Assembly (NCBI RefSeq): GCF_036711975.1
Contig: NC_091971.1
Span: 14,887,501 to 14,951,500, forward strand
Origin: Onthophagus taurus
Lineage: Eukaryota; Arthropoda; Insecta; Coleoptera; Scarabaeidae
Direction of reading: 5' to 3'
DNA length: 64,000 bases
The notes under the pieces were generated by a model that made no database searches, had not been told where the DNA came from, and saw nothing but the letters and a program-made list of their open reading frames with translations. The position numbers and the translations under genes are program-made. Shown one piece after another: positions 34,901 to 45,400 of this stretch (its first letter is position 1; every line of letters starts with the position of its first letter).

Positions 34901-35858
34901 TGGATTGGTCGCTTTACGCGACGCTCTCCAACAAAAATCTAAAGAATTTGAAAAAATCATTAAAATCGGTAGAACGCATACCCAAGATGCTGTACCCTTA
35001 ACTCTTGGTCAAGAATTTGGAGGTTATGTACAACAACTAACTTTTGGTATTGATAGGATTAAAGATACTTTACCAAGATTGTACATGTTGGCTTTGGGAG
35101 GCACAGCTGTTGGCACCGGATTAAATACAAGAATTGGATTTGCTGAAAAAACCGCAGCCAAAATTGCCGAATTAACTGGACTCCCATTTGTTACCGCACC
35201 AAATAAATTCGAAGCTCTTGCCGCTCACGATGCTATGGTTGAAGTTTCAGGTGCTTTAAACACAGTTGCTTGCTCAATCATGAAAATTGCCAATGATATT
35301 AGGTACAATTTAATCATACAAAATAATTTTTAATCTAATTAAATCGTTTTTAGATTTTTGGCATCTGGTCCTCGTTGCGGTTTAGGAGAATTATCACTAC
35401 CCGAAAATGAACCAGGTAGTTCTATTATGCCCGGTAAAGTGAATCCAACTCAATGTGAAGCTATTACGATGGTGGCAGGTCAAGTAATGGGTAACCATGT
35501 AGCCGTAACAGTTGGTGGATCAAACGGACATTTTGAATTAAACGTTTTTAAACCGATGATAGTCGCAAACGTGTTAAGATCAGCTAAATTATTGGGAGAT
35601 AGTTGTCAAGCATTTACGAAAAACTGCGCTGTAGGAATCGTTGCAAATAAAGATAAAATTGATAAAATCATGAAGGAAAGTTTAATGTTGGTCACCGCTT
35701 TGAATCCCCATATCGGGTACGATAAAGCTGCCGCTATTGCTAAAACCGCACATAAAGAAGGAACAACGTTGAAAGAAGCTGCTATTAAATTAGGACATTT
35801 GAACGAACAACAATTTAATGAATGGGTACGACCTGAAAATATGTTAGGGCCAAAGTAA
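31931..35858 (+). CDS. Fum1: Fumarate hydratase, class II
   Basis: Catalyses reversible hydration of fumarate to malate in the TCA cycle. Exons: 31931-32029, 32090-32215, 34539-35302, 35354-35858; phases agree and give 497 residues (human 510). The N-terminus [18 protein letters not shown] is basic and Ser-rich, like a mitochondrial presequence. Family landmarks follow in order: [76 protein letters not shown] with a substrate-binding His, and the signature [15 protein letters not shown]. No defect is seen. Intron 2 (32216-34538) carries a hairpin array and a piggyBac relic, neither of which disturbs the splice sites. Confidence 0.97.
32647..33575. repeat. Array of seven CTAG-family hairpins, ~375 bp period
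   Basis: In fumarase intron 2. Hairpins lie at about 32647-32742, 32804-32914, 32919-33024, 33029-33118, 33184-33294, 33298-33404 and 33408-33490, with a half copy at 33554-33575. A spacer (TGCAATAAAAAAATGCAA ... ATGCTAAGTAGCGCTAC) starts at about 32745, 33124 and 33495, so a unit of three hairpins plus spacer is tandemly duplicated with a period of about 370-380 bp. Arms carry CATTCGGRTTTAGCC paired with GGCTAAACCCGAATG. Confidence 0.9.
33585..34060 (-). pseudogene. piggyBac transposase fragment
   Basis: The minus strand reads [27 protein letters not shown] and, after a deletion, [19 protein letters not shown] then [19 protein letters not shown]. This is the catalytic-domain wording of PGBD-type transposases, in which the D of DEQMIPFKG is catalytic. 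The segment between the two parts is lost, as is the rest of the protein. It abuts the hairpin array in the fumarase intron. Confidence 0.85.
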
Positions 35859-36219
35859 ATGAGATGATTGGTGTCTGAAAAATTTGAGATACTCTCGATT
35901 AATTAATTAATTTTAAAAATATATTTGTTTTTTTGACTATTTGTTTTATTTGTTCTCATCCTTTTCTGCATTTGCTTATAATTAATTGAGAATTTATGTA
36001 CGATGGCTTTCGTGGGAGGTGTTAATTGAACTAGAACTAACACTAGAAATTTTCGGGCTAAGCCGTGCGTCTTTTGAAAAAATGTTTGACGTTTCGAATG
36101 CCATGTTGCCACCTTCTTCAGAAACACGTAAGCTATTAGGTGGCTTGGCTTTCCTACGTAAATGCAGAGATAATGAAGAATGCAGAGATGTAAATCACTG
36201 CATTCAATCACTTCGTTGC
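35859..36219. other. Fumarase 3' region with a half CTAG hairpin
   Basis: Contains the fumarase 3' UTR and, at 36030-36075, a single arm of the CTAG hairpin family (CTAGAACTAACACTAG ... GCTAAGCCGTGCGTCTTTT). No complete poly(A) consensus stands out. Confidence 0.5.
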
Positions 36220-37460
36220 TTTCATTAACCTCCACATTGGTGGCAGAATCTAATAATTTTAAATTATGAGCAATGAAAGTTATTTTACCAGCTCGTTCAG
36301 CCGTAAGCCGATTTCTTTTCTTTCTACTGCTTCTTTCTGTTGCTGCACTCGACGCAGGCATACTTACACAATTCTGCCATTACCTCTGCAGACTTATCTG
36401 GGCTTGTTACAGTAGCCATATTGTCTATAAACTTTGTTCCTTGTATATGTTCTTCTCTATTAAGATGAATTCCATTAAAATTTGGATTTAGAAATATTTG
36501 CAGCAAGATGAATTGGATTTATTGCCATTTGCTTTTTCTTAACTAAAAAGTTCTTTACTTCGTCTTGGTTAAGCAACAGCTTAACAGCAAAGGGCTGTTT
36601 CAAAATGACTTTCCAACTCATAAAAGCATTCAGCTACTTGGCTTAACCTTGGTTTTTCTCATTCCAGTTGGGTTATGTGTTTAACAATAGGGTTTATTAG
36701 GTGATAACAGTTTGAAAAATTTTACCCAAAAAATATCCACATCCAATATCAACTTTGCAACTCGTTTACTGAGTATATCTTCAACTGTTTCACAAACTGC
36801 TAATGTTTTTATGCATATTATTTTGTATCAAGAAGACTTTTTAAACTATGAATAATTGATGACCATCATGTTTTCACATGTAATTTTAAGGAAAATGGCT
36901 GCTTTGGTGTAATTTTTTTAGAGTATGCATTTTTTTAAAGTAGCCAATAAAATGTGAGAATTGTTAATTTCTTTAATGGCAGTCTTCCATAACAATAGAC
37001 GTAGTTTTTATTTTGGACATGGTTAAATTTTTTCAGTAGCAACTTCTCTCAAAATTTCATCGATTTTTTCAGTAATATATCCTGCGGTATGTCGACAAAT
37101 ATTTGTTGGCAAAGTTTTATAAAACACAGGATTGGGTATAGTAATAATGAAGTTAAGTATGGATTCGTTCCTTTGGTTGCTCTAATCATCACACTGTAAG
37201 CTAAGAGCATTCGCTTTTCCAATTGTCATTTTAATGTCTGCATCAATTTTTCCATACTCGAAGTCTAGTAATTTATTTGATAATAAGTAACGGGTAAGCA
37301 TTTTGAAATATAGTCTCAAATGTTTGCAAAATGATTGCCAGTGATTATTTTCAACAATGGCAAATGAAACCCTAGCTAATAGTTGATGTAGCTTCTCTTG
37401 TTCAACTTTTGATGAAATATCAACAAAACCATCGAGTATGGAACTTCCCAAAACGTCCTA
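36220..37460 (-). pseudogene. hAT transposase (zf-BED type) relic
   Basis: The minus strand carries a broken frame. MGSSILDGFVDIS opens the island at 37182-37451. DEVKNFLVKKKQMAINPIHL and NPNFNGIHLNREE lie around 36430-36560. At 36240-36360 PASSAATERSS and KKRNRLTAERAGK are followed by HNLKLL, which is the C-terminal hAT dimerisation region; the FSTAG usually found between them is deleted. Stops and frameshifts throughout. No BED finger is seen. Confidence 0.75.
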
Positions 37461-38580
37461 GTTTTGTCAGGACCGACAGAGGGAGCCACCATGCACGATG
37501 AGAAAATTATCTCGGAGAATTTTCTAGTAGAGAATATTCTTCTCTTTCATTTCTAATCCTACCCAATTATGATCACTCTTGAGATTCACCTTCTTCCATT
37601 GAAATAGTGAAAATATGACACTTATAATGTCTGTCTTAAGGATACCATAAGAAATACACCTCTCTAAACAAAAACTTCGTACTAAAAATTGAACGCATGT
37701 GACGCCATCTGTTGAGGATATTTTTGAATTATTCAGCTAAGAACCGAACCACTAGAATACAGCTTGGATTGGGTTTATATATAAAAGCTCCAACCACAGA
37801 ATAACTGTTTGGAAAGTGTTTGGAGCCACTATATGGCTCCAATTAACGTTCCGACTGGTTGGCAATTCCTCAGATGCAATTACCTATGGCAATTACACCT
37901 GTCAAATAATGCCGCTACATTTGAATACCACTGCATCATATGACATGTAAGATTGCATCTGACGAGCTTCCAACCAGTTATAACGTTAGCTGAAACAAAG
38001 CTATAATGTCAATTATAATCTAATTATTTAATCATACCATTATTACTTCTTACCGAAAAATCACTTTAAAATGACGGTTTCATCTGTCATTCTGAACAAA
38101 CTTCAACTTTTTAAAAGTTGAAGTTAGCAGCAAATTTAAAAATATAACACGAATTGGAATTAATACTTTTTAAATTAAAAGAATGATACTGGTAATAATT
38201 ATTATTGCTGTCTCTCACCATTCCCACTATTAATAATAAAATTGTTAGTTTAATTAAATTATTTCAGTAGAGACGCTAATGCCATCTTACGGTGGGATTT
38301 CGACATACAATCAGTCCCAAGTTCTCCTATCAAAGATTCCTGGGGCTGTTTGTTTGGAGGACACTCCATGTGGTGACAATACTTCCACTTTCCACTAGTA
38401 CAGGAATCGACACGTTATCGTATATTGCCTTGAGATCATATTTATGAGCCTACCTAACACAAAAGTGATAGATAAAAATCAACTTATCAAACAAGAAGCT
38501 TGAAGTTAGTTACAAAAAAAGAAATATTTAAATGCATTTTTTAAATACTGGCATATTTTTAACCTTTTTTCTCATCATCA
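37461..38580. other. Intergenic with one imperfect inverted repeat
   Basis: An imperfect inverted repeat with arms AACGTTCCGACTGGTTGG and CCAACCAGTTATAACGTT spans about 37848-37996, and both arms contain a CAGATGCAAT word; it looks like a small decayed MITE. No gene is seen in the rest. Confidence 0.5.
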
Positions 38581-38584
38581 TCTA

Positions 38585-38960
38585 CAGCCCTATAGGAGGA
38601 CCTCGACTTTCTCTAGCCTCGTCCTTTCCGGTCTCTTGCAAGGATCCTCCAGTTAGTGGCACCAATCTTTCTCTACTAATGCTACATGTTCTACTAATCT
38701 TGATCGTTGTTATTATGCCTCTATTTCCAATCCTCTATATAAGTTATCGAGTTCAAAGTTATATCTACATATGTCTCCAGACGTCATTTTCCTGCACCAC
38801 ACTAACATATATTTTCTGCAAGATTTTTCTTTTAAATGTTGCTAGTAGTCTCATTTGTTTTTGTTAAGGTCCATGATTCTGCATTGTACATCAACACCGG
38901 TACAATTAGGGTTTTATAAGTTGTGATCTTTAACTTCTTGATAGTTTTGGGTCACGCAGA
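38585..38960 (-). pseudogene. LINE 3' end fragment
   Basis: The minus strand reads, in shifting frames, KRLLATFKRKILQKIYVSVV and QENDVW. This is wording found near the C-terminus of RTE/CR1-like insect LINEs, after the reverse transcriptase. It explains the plus-strand membrane-like open frame over the same bases. Confidence 0.65.
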
Positions 38961-39226
38961 TATTTTGACAGATATTCAGACATAATAGCAAGCATAATGC
39001 GTCTCTTTATTTCTTTGCTAACATTTTAATTTTAAATAATAATAATTTAATAATAAATTTGAATTAAAATTTTTAAAACTATTTTCTTGTTTTAGTGTGC
39101 AAATTTTATACAATTCATAATCTATATTGTATACAAATAGCCATTTTATATAATTTGAACAAAACTTGAATTTAAAATGAAATAATAAACACAATTAATT
39201 ATAGTTTTTTTTAATTTCTTTTATTT

Positions 39227-40429
39227 CTATTCTAATTGTAAATTATCAAATTTTTCAGTATCATAAAAACTAGCTTTAACTTGTCGGCCACCAAAAAATC
39301 TCCCATTTAAATCGACAACAGCTTTAATTGCGCTTTCAATTCGCTTAAATTCTACAAAAATCCTAACACCTTCTTCTGGATTGCTAGTATTAATTTCATG
39401 AATTATAACACTTCCCACATCTCCATACTTTTGATTACATTCGTCTTTAACTTCAGGTTCTAAATCGTCATCAACTTCACCTGGTCCAACCATATTTCTC
39501 AATAAAACCACTTTACTTGGAGCTTTCATCATTTCAGTTATAGTTGGTTCTGATTTATCATCAGGTGAATATGAATCTTCTATCATAGGGGCTGGTTGAA
39601 TTTCTTTTTCATGGATAATCCTTCCACCACGTTTTGATGTTTTTTCAACTTGTAAAGCCATTGACATTCCTTGTTCTTGTTTACCTAATCCTTGGCCTTC
39701 TTTAAATCCATATTTCGCCATGATTTTTGCCGCAACGGAAGAGCCACTGTAACTACTACTGTTATTGTTGATATTATTGGTGGTATTAGTACCACTAGTA
39801 GGAGTTGAAGATTTAGAGGTAAGAGAACTACTTCTTGGTGGTGATAAAGCTTCTTGTAAACTAGGAGGTGGTGCAATTGCAGCACCTTGTCCCATTCTAG
39901 CAATTTTTGGAGGTGGTTCTATTTCTTCTTCATCATCAGCCCATCTTCCTGCAAAACCACTTCCAATTTGTGGTAAACTGGCTTGTGGGGGAGTATCATC
40001 TTCCGCTTCGCTAAATCTCGATTTTCGACGCCTATCCCTTCTTTTTTCTTCTTTTTCTAAGTCTCTATCGCGGTTATCACGAAGTTCTTTCACTATCTTT
40101 TCGTATTCATTTGGCCATAATGGGTCGTATTCATCAATAACATTCCAATCATATTCTTGTTTATAATTGCTTCCGGATATAATTGGAAGTTGTTGCTCTT
40201 TACTTCTAGTGGAATTATTATTTGAATGTTTGACGTCTTCATCGTGTTTTTTATGCTTTAAATCGATTACAGGGGGCAAACTGGCCTTCCTTTGTTGGTC
40301 TCTTTTAGGTTGTGTTACAGCGGCTTTTTTTAATTGTAATTGGGATTGAAGTAGTTTTATACTGGATGACCAACCTTGTACGGATTCCGTGGGGCGAGCT
40401 TTTACATCGAAATCGTCGTAAAGAGACAT
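39227..40429 (-). CDS. RBM17: Splicing factor SPF45 / RBM17
   Basis: Nuclear alternative-splicing factor whose UHM domain binds ULM motifs of U2AF65, SF1 and SF3b155. Single exon, 400 residues (human 401). I chose the ATG at 40429 because MSLYDDFD matches the conserved family start; an in-frame ATG at 40447 would add six residues. Conserved N-terminal GWSSSIKLLQSQLQLKKA at about 19-36, a DEYDPLWPNEYEK block near 99-111, a charged RDRRRKSRF stretch near 131-139, a Ser/Thr/Asn-rich linker at 200-230, a G-patch at 232-278 (KYGFKEGQGLGKQEQG) and a C-terminal UHM-type RRM at about 305-392 with its RFF motif (377-379). Head-to-head with NDUFA7, 158 bp between start codons. Confidence 0.96.
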   Translation of the reverse strand: MSLYDDFDVKARPTESVQGWSSSIKLLQSQLQLKKAAVTQPKRDQQRKASLPPVIDLKHKKHDEDVKHSNNNSTRSKEQQLPIISGSNYKQEYDWNVIDEYDPLWPNEYEKIVKELRDNRDRDLEKEEKRRDRRRKSRFSEAEDDTPPQASLPQIGSGFAGRWADDEEEIEPPPKIARMGQGAAIAPPPSLQEALSPPRSSSLTSKSSTPTSGTNTTNNINNNSSSYSGSSVAAKIMAKYGFKEGQGLGKQEQGMSMALQVEKTSKRGGRIIHEKEIQPAPMIEDSYSPDDKSEPTITEMMKAPSKVVLLRNMVGPGEVDDDLEPEVKDECNQKYGDVGSVIIHEINTSNPEEGVRIFVEFKRIESAIKAVVDLNGRFFGGRQVKASFYDTEKFDNLQLE

Positions 40430-40587
40430 TTTATAAGATAAATACAATTTTGTATTGTTGACAGTTGACAGTTTTAGTTTGGGGATTTTTTTTTTTGGTT
40501 AAAATTAAAAGTAACTAAAACAAGATTATGTAACTAAATTTTTTGACAGTTGTAGATATAACCTCAAATTTTATCAATTTTATTAGA
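40430..40587. promoter_or_regulatory. Compact bidirectional promoter, RBM17 / NDUFA7
   Basis: Only 158 bp separate the two divergent start codons, so both promoters and 5' UTRs must lie here. The sequence has AT-rich tracts and two TTGACAGTTG words (40457, 40542). No TATA box stands out. A shared promoter is inferred from spacing only. Confidence 0.6.
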
Positions 40588-40908
40588 ATGGCTTCAAAAG
40601 CAGATATACGCGATATTTCACCGCTTTTGAAGAAATTACGCGACTTTTTACTGGGGAGAGGTCATACTAAAGCGTTAAGATTTCCACCGGAAGTTGCTAC
40701 AAGATCTCCACCGTTACCAATTCTTCCTGAGGGACCCTCGCATAGGTTATTCAATAATTATTATTACAGCAGAGATGGTCGTAGAGAATTGATGCCCCCA
40801 TCTCTGATTTACCCAGCCCAAAAGCAAATTGCGGCTGCTTCCCCGAAAGAAGCTAGTGTTGGAGCACAACGTGCGCCAAAACCTGGTAATGTTTATGCGT
40901 GGGATTAA
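40588..40908 (+). CDS. ND-B14.5A: NADH dehydrogenase 1 alpha subcomplex subunit 7
   Basis: Accessory subunit of mitochondrial complex I (NDUFA7, B14.5a), located in the inner membrane. Single exon, 106 residues against 113 in human. The start MASKADIRDISPLLKKLRDFL fits the family. Conserved features follow: RFPPEVATRSPPLPILPEGP, then HRLFNNYYYSRDGRRE and a basic/Ala-rich end, PKPGNVYAWD. There is no cleavable presequence, as usual for this subunit. The poly(A) signal AATAAA is at 40955-40960. Confidence 0.95.
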   Translation: MASKADIRDISPLLKKLRDFLLGRGHTKALRFPPEVATRSPPLPILPEGPSHRLFNNYYYSRDGRRELMPPSLIYPAQKQIAAASPKEASVGAQRAPKPGNVYAWD

Positions 40909-40954
40909 AGATGTAAAATGTATTAATTGTAAATAGTAATTATTTGAGAAATAT

Positions 40955-40960
40955 AATAAA
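40955..40960 (+). terminator. Poly(A) signal for NDUFA7
   Basis: AATAAA 47 bp after the stop codon. The OXR1 gene converges from the right; candidate minus-strand signals for it are at 40987-40992 and 41034-41039. Confidence 0.65.
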
Positions 40961-42488
40961 TATTTAAAGAGTTATGGGGCTTTTTCTTTATTAGGTTGGA
41001 ATAATAAAAGTTATTTCTTATATTCTATTTTTTTTTATTCATGTTAATGTTATATACATTATAATACAGATAAATATCTAGATAAACATTATAGTACACA
41101 ACTGATGACACCGATCGATCTACTTCGCTAAGTTTTTTTCTGTATATATATGTTATAATTTGAACGTGTTCGCGATACGTTTTTTAATTTTTCCTTTTTA
41201 AACATTGTATTGACGGCGGTGACGCCAACATCATGCTCCGAAGCAAAATATAACTATTACATATTAAGAAAATAAACGCCACTCTGATATACTTGGTTCG
41301 CAGCTCACCGAACCCCGGAAAACAAAGTCTGCCGTCTCCGCCGCCGAAAAACAGCCTCTAACACACGTATTTTTATTATTTTTTTCTTGTAATTGGTAAT
41401 TAAATTGACAACCGATGCATGCGTGTTATCTAACGCACCTACTTAATTGACAAAGACTACAACGGCCGATTTGTGTGGGGCCCTGCTTCGCTTGTTGTTT
41501 TTCCCCAGAGGTGGCTACATTGTTTCGTTGTAAGCTAAGCAACACAGTTTTTTCATCTCGCTTTTTTTTTATCTACGTAACAAAGCAACGAGGTGCTACC
41601 ATCCACTGTAACTCCTCAGAATTAGAACGTTCAATGAAAATAAAAAAAAACTGTGTTATGCGTGTAATAAAAGGTGTCTTTAATTTAAATTAAATACAAA
41701 GTATTGTGTGTAATCTTAAATAATATATTTGTTTCAAATTAAATCACATATTTTTTATTTTTTTTTGATTAGTACATGCATATCACTAGAGTTTTCGGTC
41801 AGCTTTTTCTGTTTTTTTTTTAATTCTTAATATAATACATAGAAATAAAATCTTAATGAGTAAAATACTTATTTCATAAATTATTTAAAGAAGAGGATAA
41901 CAATTGGTTAACAGTGTGGTGAAAATTCATCAGTGCTATTTTATAAAAACCGTCAGGTTATGAAAATATTTAAAGAAACCTGGTTTCATCTAATATTTTT
42001 CTAACCGACAGTATACATTATTTTATATACAGGATTATACAAAAGGAAATAAAATACTACATTGATAAACTCATAGCTTTTGAATCCCATAAATAAAAAA
42101 CTACATTAGAAAAGAAAAGTTGTATCCAACATCTTTTATCAATTTCTTATAGAAATCAATTAAACAATAAATACGACAATAATAACACGAAGATAACAAT
42201 AGTGGATGGTAGCAGGAATCTAATATAAGCATCTTGTTATTAATAATTTGTTAACAATTGTGCGGTAAGTGTCTACACCGTCCCACGTTTTGTTTTCAGC
42301 AATAATAGCGTATTCTACGTGGCGCCTCCCTCTTTTTCTCTCCCCATTAAACTTTTTTAAATAGAATTTCATTTCTCGCCTATTGAGCACGCTCCTCTTC
42401 CCCGTCTCATCGTCAAAAATACTCAACTAAAATGACCCTAATATCGAAGAAAATCATAGATGGCTAATATACGAAAAGGTAAATTAAT
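40961..42488 (-). other. Presumed long 3' UTR of OXR1/mustard
   Basis: About 1.5 kb between the NDUFA7 poly(A) signal and the OXR1 stop. It has no coding frame of note on either strand; minus-strand AATAAA words at 40987-40992 and 41034-41039 would end the OXR1 transcript. A patch around 41200-41420 is less AT-rich and holds several CpGs. UTR status is inferred from position. Confidence 0.45.
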
Positions 42489-45400
42489 TTAAATAAAAGC
42501 CCAACATTCCAACGTTTTAACCACAAAGTCCACGTTCGGCGTTAACGGCTCATTTCCGTACGTTTGGCACGGTTCCGAACGGCCTTGATACAAATCCCCA
42601 TCGAGCCATAAACCAAATTTTCCATCGCCAGCTCCAATACTCAAACTCTCGTTGTTACCTTTAATAAAATATAAATTTTCACCAGTCCAGTTGTATACCT
42701 GGAATTCTGGACTAAAACGGAATAATAATGATTCACCAGTACCATAAAAATGATCTGATACTTGTAAAGCGCAGGATGTTAATGCACCAAACACCTTAAA
42801 AAAAATTAATTTAAAAAATTTCTTAATTAAATCAAAAAAAACTCACATTATTGTCTGTGTCTTCAATAACAAGTAAAATTGGTGATTCCAATTTATACAT
42901 TTTTCGATACATTGAGTTTAAGCTAAATCCATGTTGGCTCGTACTAAAAACGAGAGTCCAAACGTATCCTTCCGCCCTAGCTGGTAAATGTCTGCACAAC
43001 GCTTCGCGATGGGTATCTGTAAGTATTTCGGTAGCGCCGACGAGATCTGGTGGTGATAAATCGACGTCCAAGGATGGTTCCGAAATGTAAGTGGCTTTGC
43101 GTAGCTCGTCGGACATGGGCAAAACCTACAGCATTCCGATAAAACGTAAATTAAAATCAAAAAATTAATAAGATAAAGAACGATTTGTAGACATACAGCA
43201 TAGCTACAACCAATTATGTGCAGCGAAATAAAAATAGGAGAAAAATAATCGAAATAAAAAAACTGAAATTAATCAAAGAAAGGAAATGGTAAATTTAAAT
43301 GTAACTAAAAAGACTTTATTTAAAGATTATTGTTATATTTGATAAAAAATTAATTTATACTGAAACGTTCCTAACATTAAAGATTGTAATGATCATTATA
43401 ATATTCCACGCAAACAGCTTATTTAGTGAGCTACATTATGATTACTATCTTGATAACTCTAAGTGGTTTGCTACAAGACGCCGGCTTGTAATAATCATTA
43501 TTGTCATGTTTCTCGAACTTATATCATTACGATTCAGCAACTTAACGTTTTTAATGTTTTGTTGTCACTAAAGAAAAAACAAGTGTATATTTTTGTGTGT
43601 ATTCCTAGTAGAAGAAAACTTAACGAAATTTTATGTTAACCAGAACATTTAAAACAATCTCAAATAATTAACACTTATTGCAGAAAATTGGGGGAATGCA
43701 GAAATTTGTACAGCGTTGATGATGAAAAGAATGTTTTTCAAATGTATGCCTCAACATTTCATCAACCTCATTTTCTCATAAATGTTACATTATTATTAAT
43801 ATTAAAAAATTTAATAAGAATGTTATAAGAATCAGAATAAATTATAAATTCGTTTTTTTTCTATAATACTTATCAAGGTAAATTATTTAGGATTTCTGTT
43901 GGTATTACTTAGGACCCTTATAAAATTTATGTTGTTTTCCTGATTTTTAGTAACATTTTTAGTAACTAAATAGTTGAGGTTAAAATACTAATAAATTTTT
44001 AGATAAATACGATTTTAACGAAGTACAGGGTGGTTCAAATTCGATGTCCGAATAGGCTATCTCGGAAACTATAAGAGTTAGAAGAAAAGTAGCTGTAAAA
44101 AAGTGTCCATATAATGTCTTAGTTATAATACTACACCTATAATAATAACCAAGTTAATTGCACTTCTTGGTTTTACGTTATATTTTCAGTTTTGGCCTCT
44201 AGGGGAAAAACAAAAGACGATAGCGCTTTGAGGTTTTCGGCATTAGCAGTTTCTCGAAAAACGAGATCATGACATGTAAGCTACTTTTTTTCTAACTCTT
44301 ATAGTTTCCAAGTTAACCTCAAACCATGGAATTTGAACGACCCTGTACATATTTATTGTAAAAACGTGCTACAAACTAATGAAATAGAACAAAACACCTT
44401 TTCTAGGTAAACAAATGGCAAATATACACCCTAAAACATTTTTTATGCGTCTTCATCACTGACGTCAGTGTGACATGATACAATAATTTGACAGGTATTA
44501 TAGAAAAAAACCGAACTTTGTTTTGTTATACTGTAGCTTATTTTATTGCCATAAAAGCACACTTGAACTTTATCCATAATAAAGTATAGGTAAAAAAATT
44601 ATTATACTGTAGAACTTCAAAATGTTTGAGAATCACTGCACTAGACTTTATTTTATAAGCGCAAAAATTATTGCACTGAATCATCAATGATTTTGGGGTA
44701 ACATTAATACAATTTGGACGACTAGAAGAGATAGTTTAACAGATTTAGTTGATGTGGATAGTATTTTAGATTGATTTTTAGCATTTGCATGCATTGGGAG
44801 ATGTCTGATGACACATTACCGTATTATCTAGAAATTTTGTTTCAAAAAATCTGTACCTACTTCATTTGTGATCTACAACCTATGTCTACACTTCCGCTTC
44901 TGTCTAAGTTACTTAAGAAAGTCCTGGCGGGATTCATATTCACCATGAAAAATGTGATGCCTCATTATTTGTCTGCATTCGTAAATATCGATGATGATTT
45001 GGTCTTAGCAAAGGTGTTTTAACTTTACATGGATATTTGAGTGTATAATATTAGTAGTCAAAAAAAATTTGTCGGTTTTAGATTTTGAGATATGACAATT
45101 TTCGTTTTTTTAAATGGAAACAACCACTGATTATTCGCTTATTAAATTCGTTATTTTTTTCTGATTACAAAAATATAGGGTTTGACAGGTCTATTTCTTA
45201 TTGTTTTAGAATAAAGCTAAAAATAAACTTTTTTTTTAATGTCGTCAAAGAAATTAAATTTACAGTTTCCTGTAAATTATAACTAAAAATTAAAAAAACA
45301 TATTTCTGATATTTGAATCAAATACATTTGTTGAACTATTTCATTTATAGCTGTTTTACACAAAAGTTGGAATAAATTGCATTATTTCACATTTTTTATT

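Noticed and set aside
35903..36361. Minus-strand 152-residue frame as a gene
   Set aside because: Its first part is the hAT transposase C-terminus with a deleted core motif; the remainder has no recognisable content.
38532..38867. Plus-strand open frame resembling a multi-span membrane protein
   Set aside because: The opposite strand carries LINE C-terminal motifs; the hydrophobic plus-strand frame is its antisense shadow.
39765..40349. Plus-strand frames within RBM17
   Set aside because: They are shadows of the well-conserved 400-residue minus-strand protein.
44771..45022. 83-residue plus-strand open frame
   Set aside because: No homology that I recognise; it sits among repeat elements in an OXR1 intron and has no promoter or splice support.
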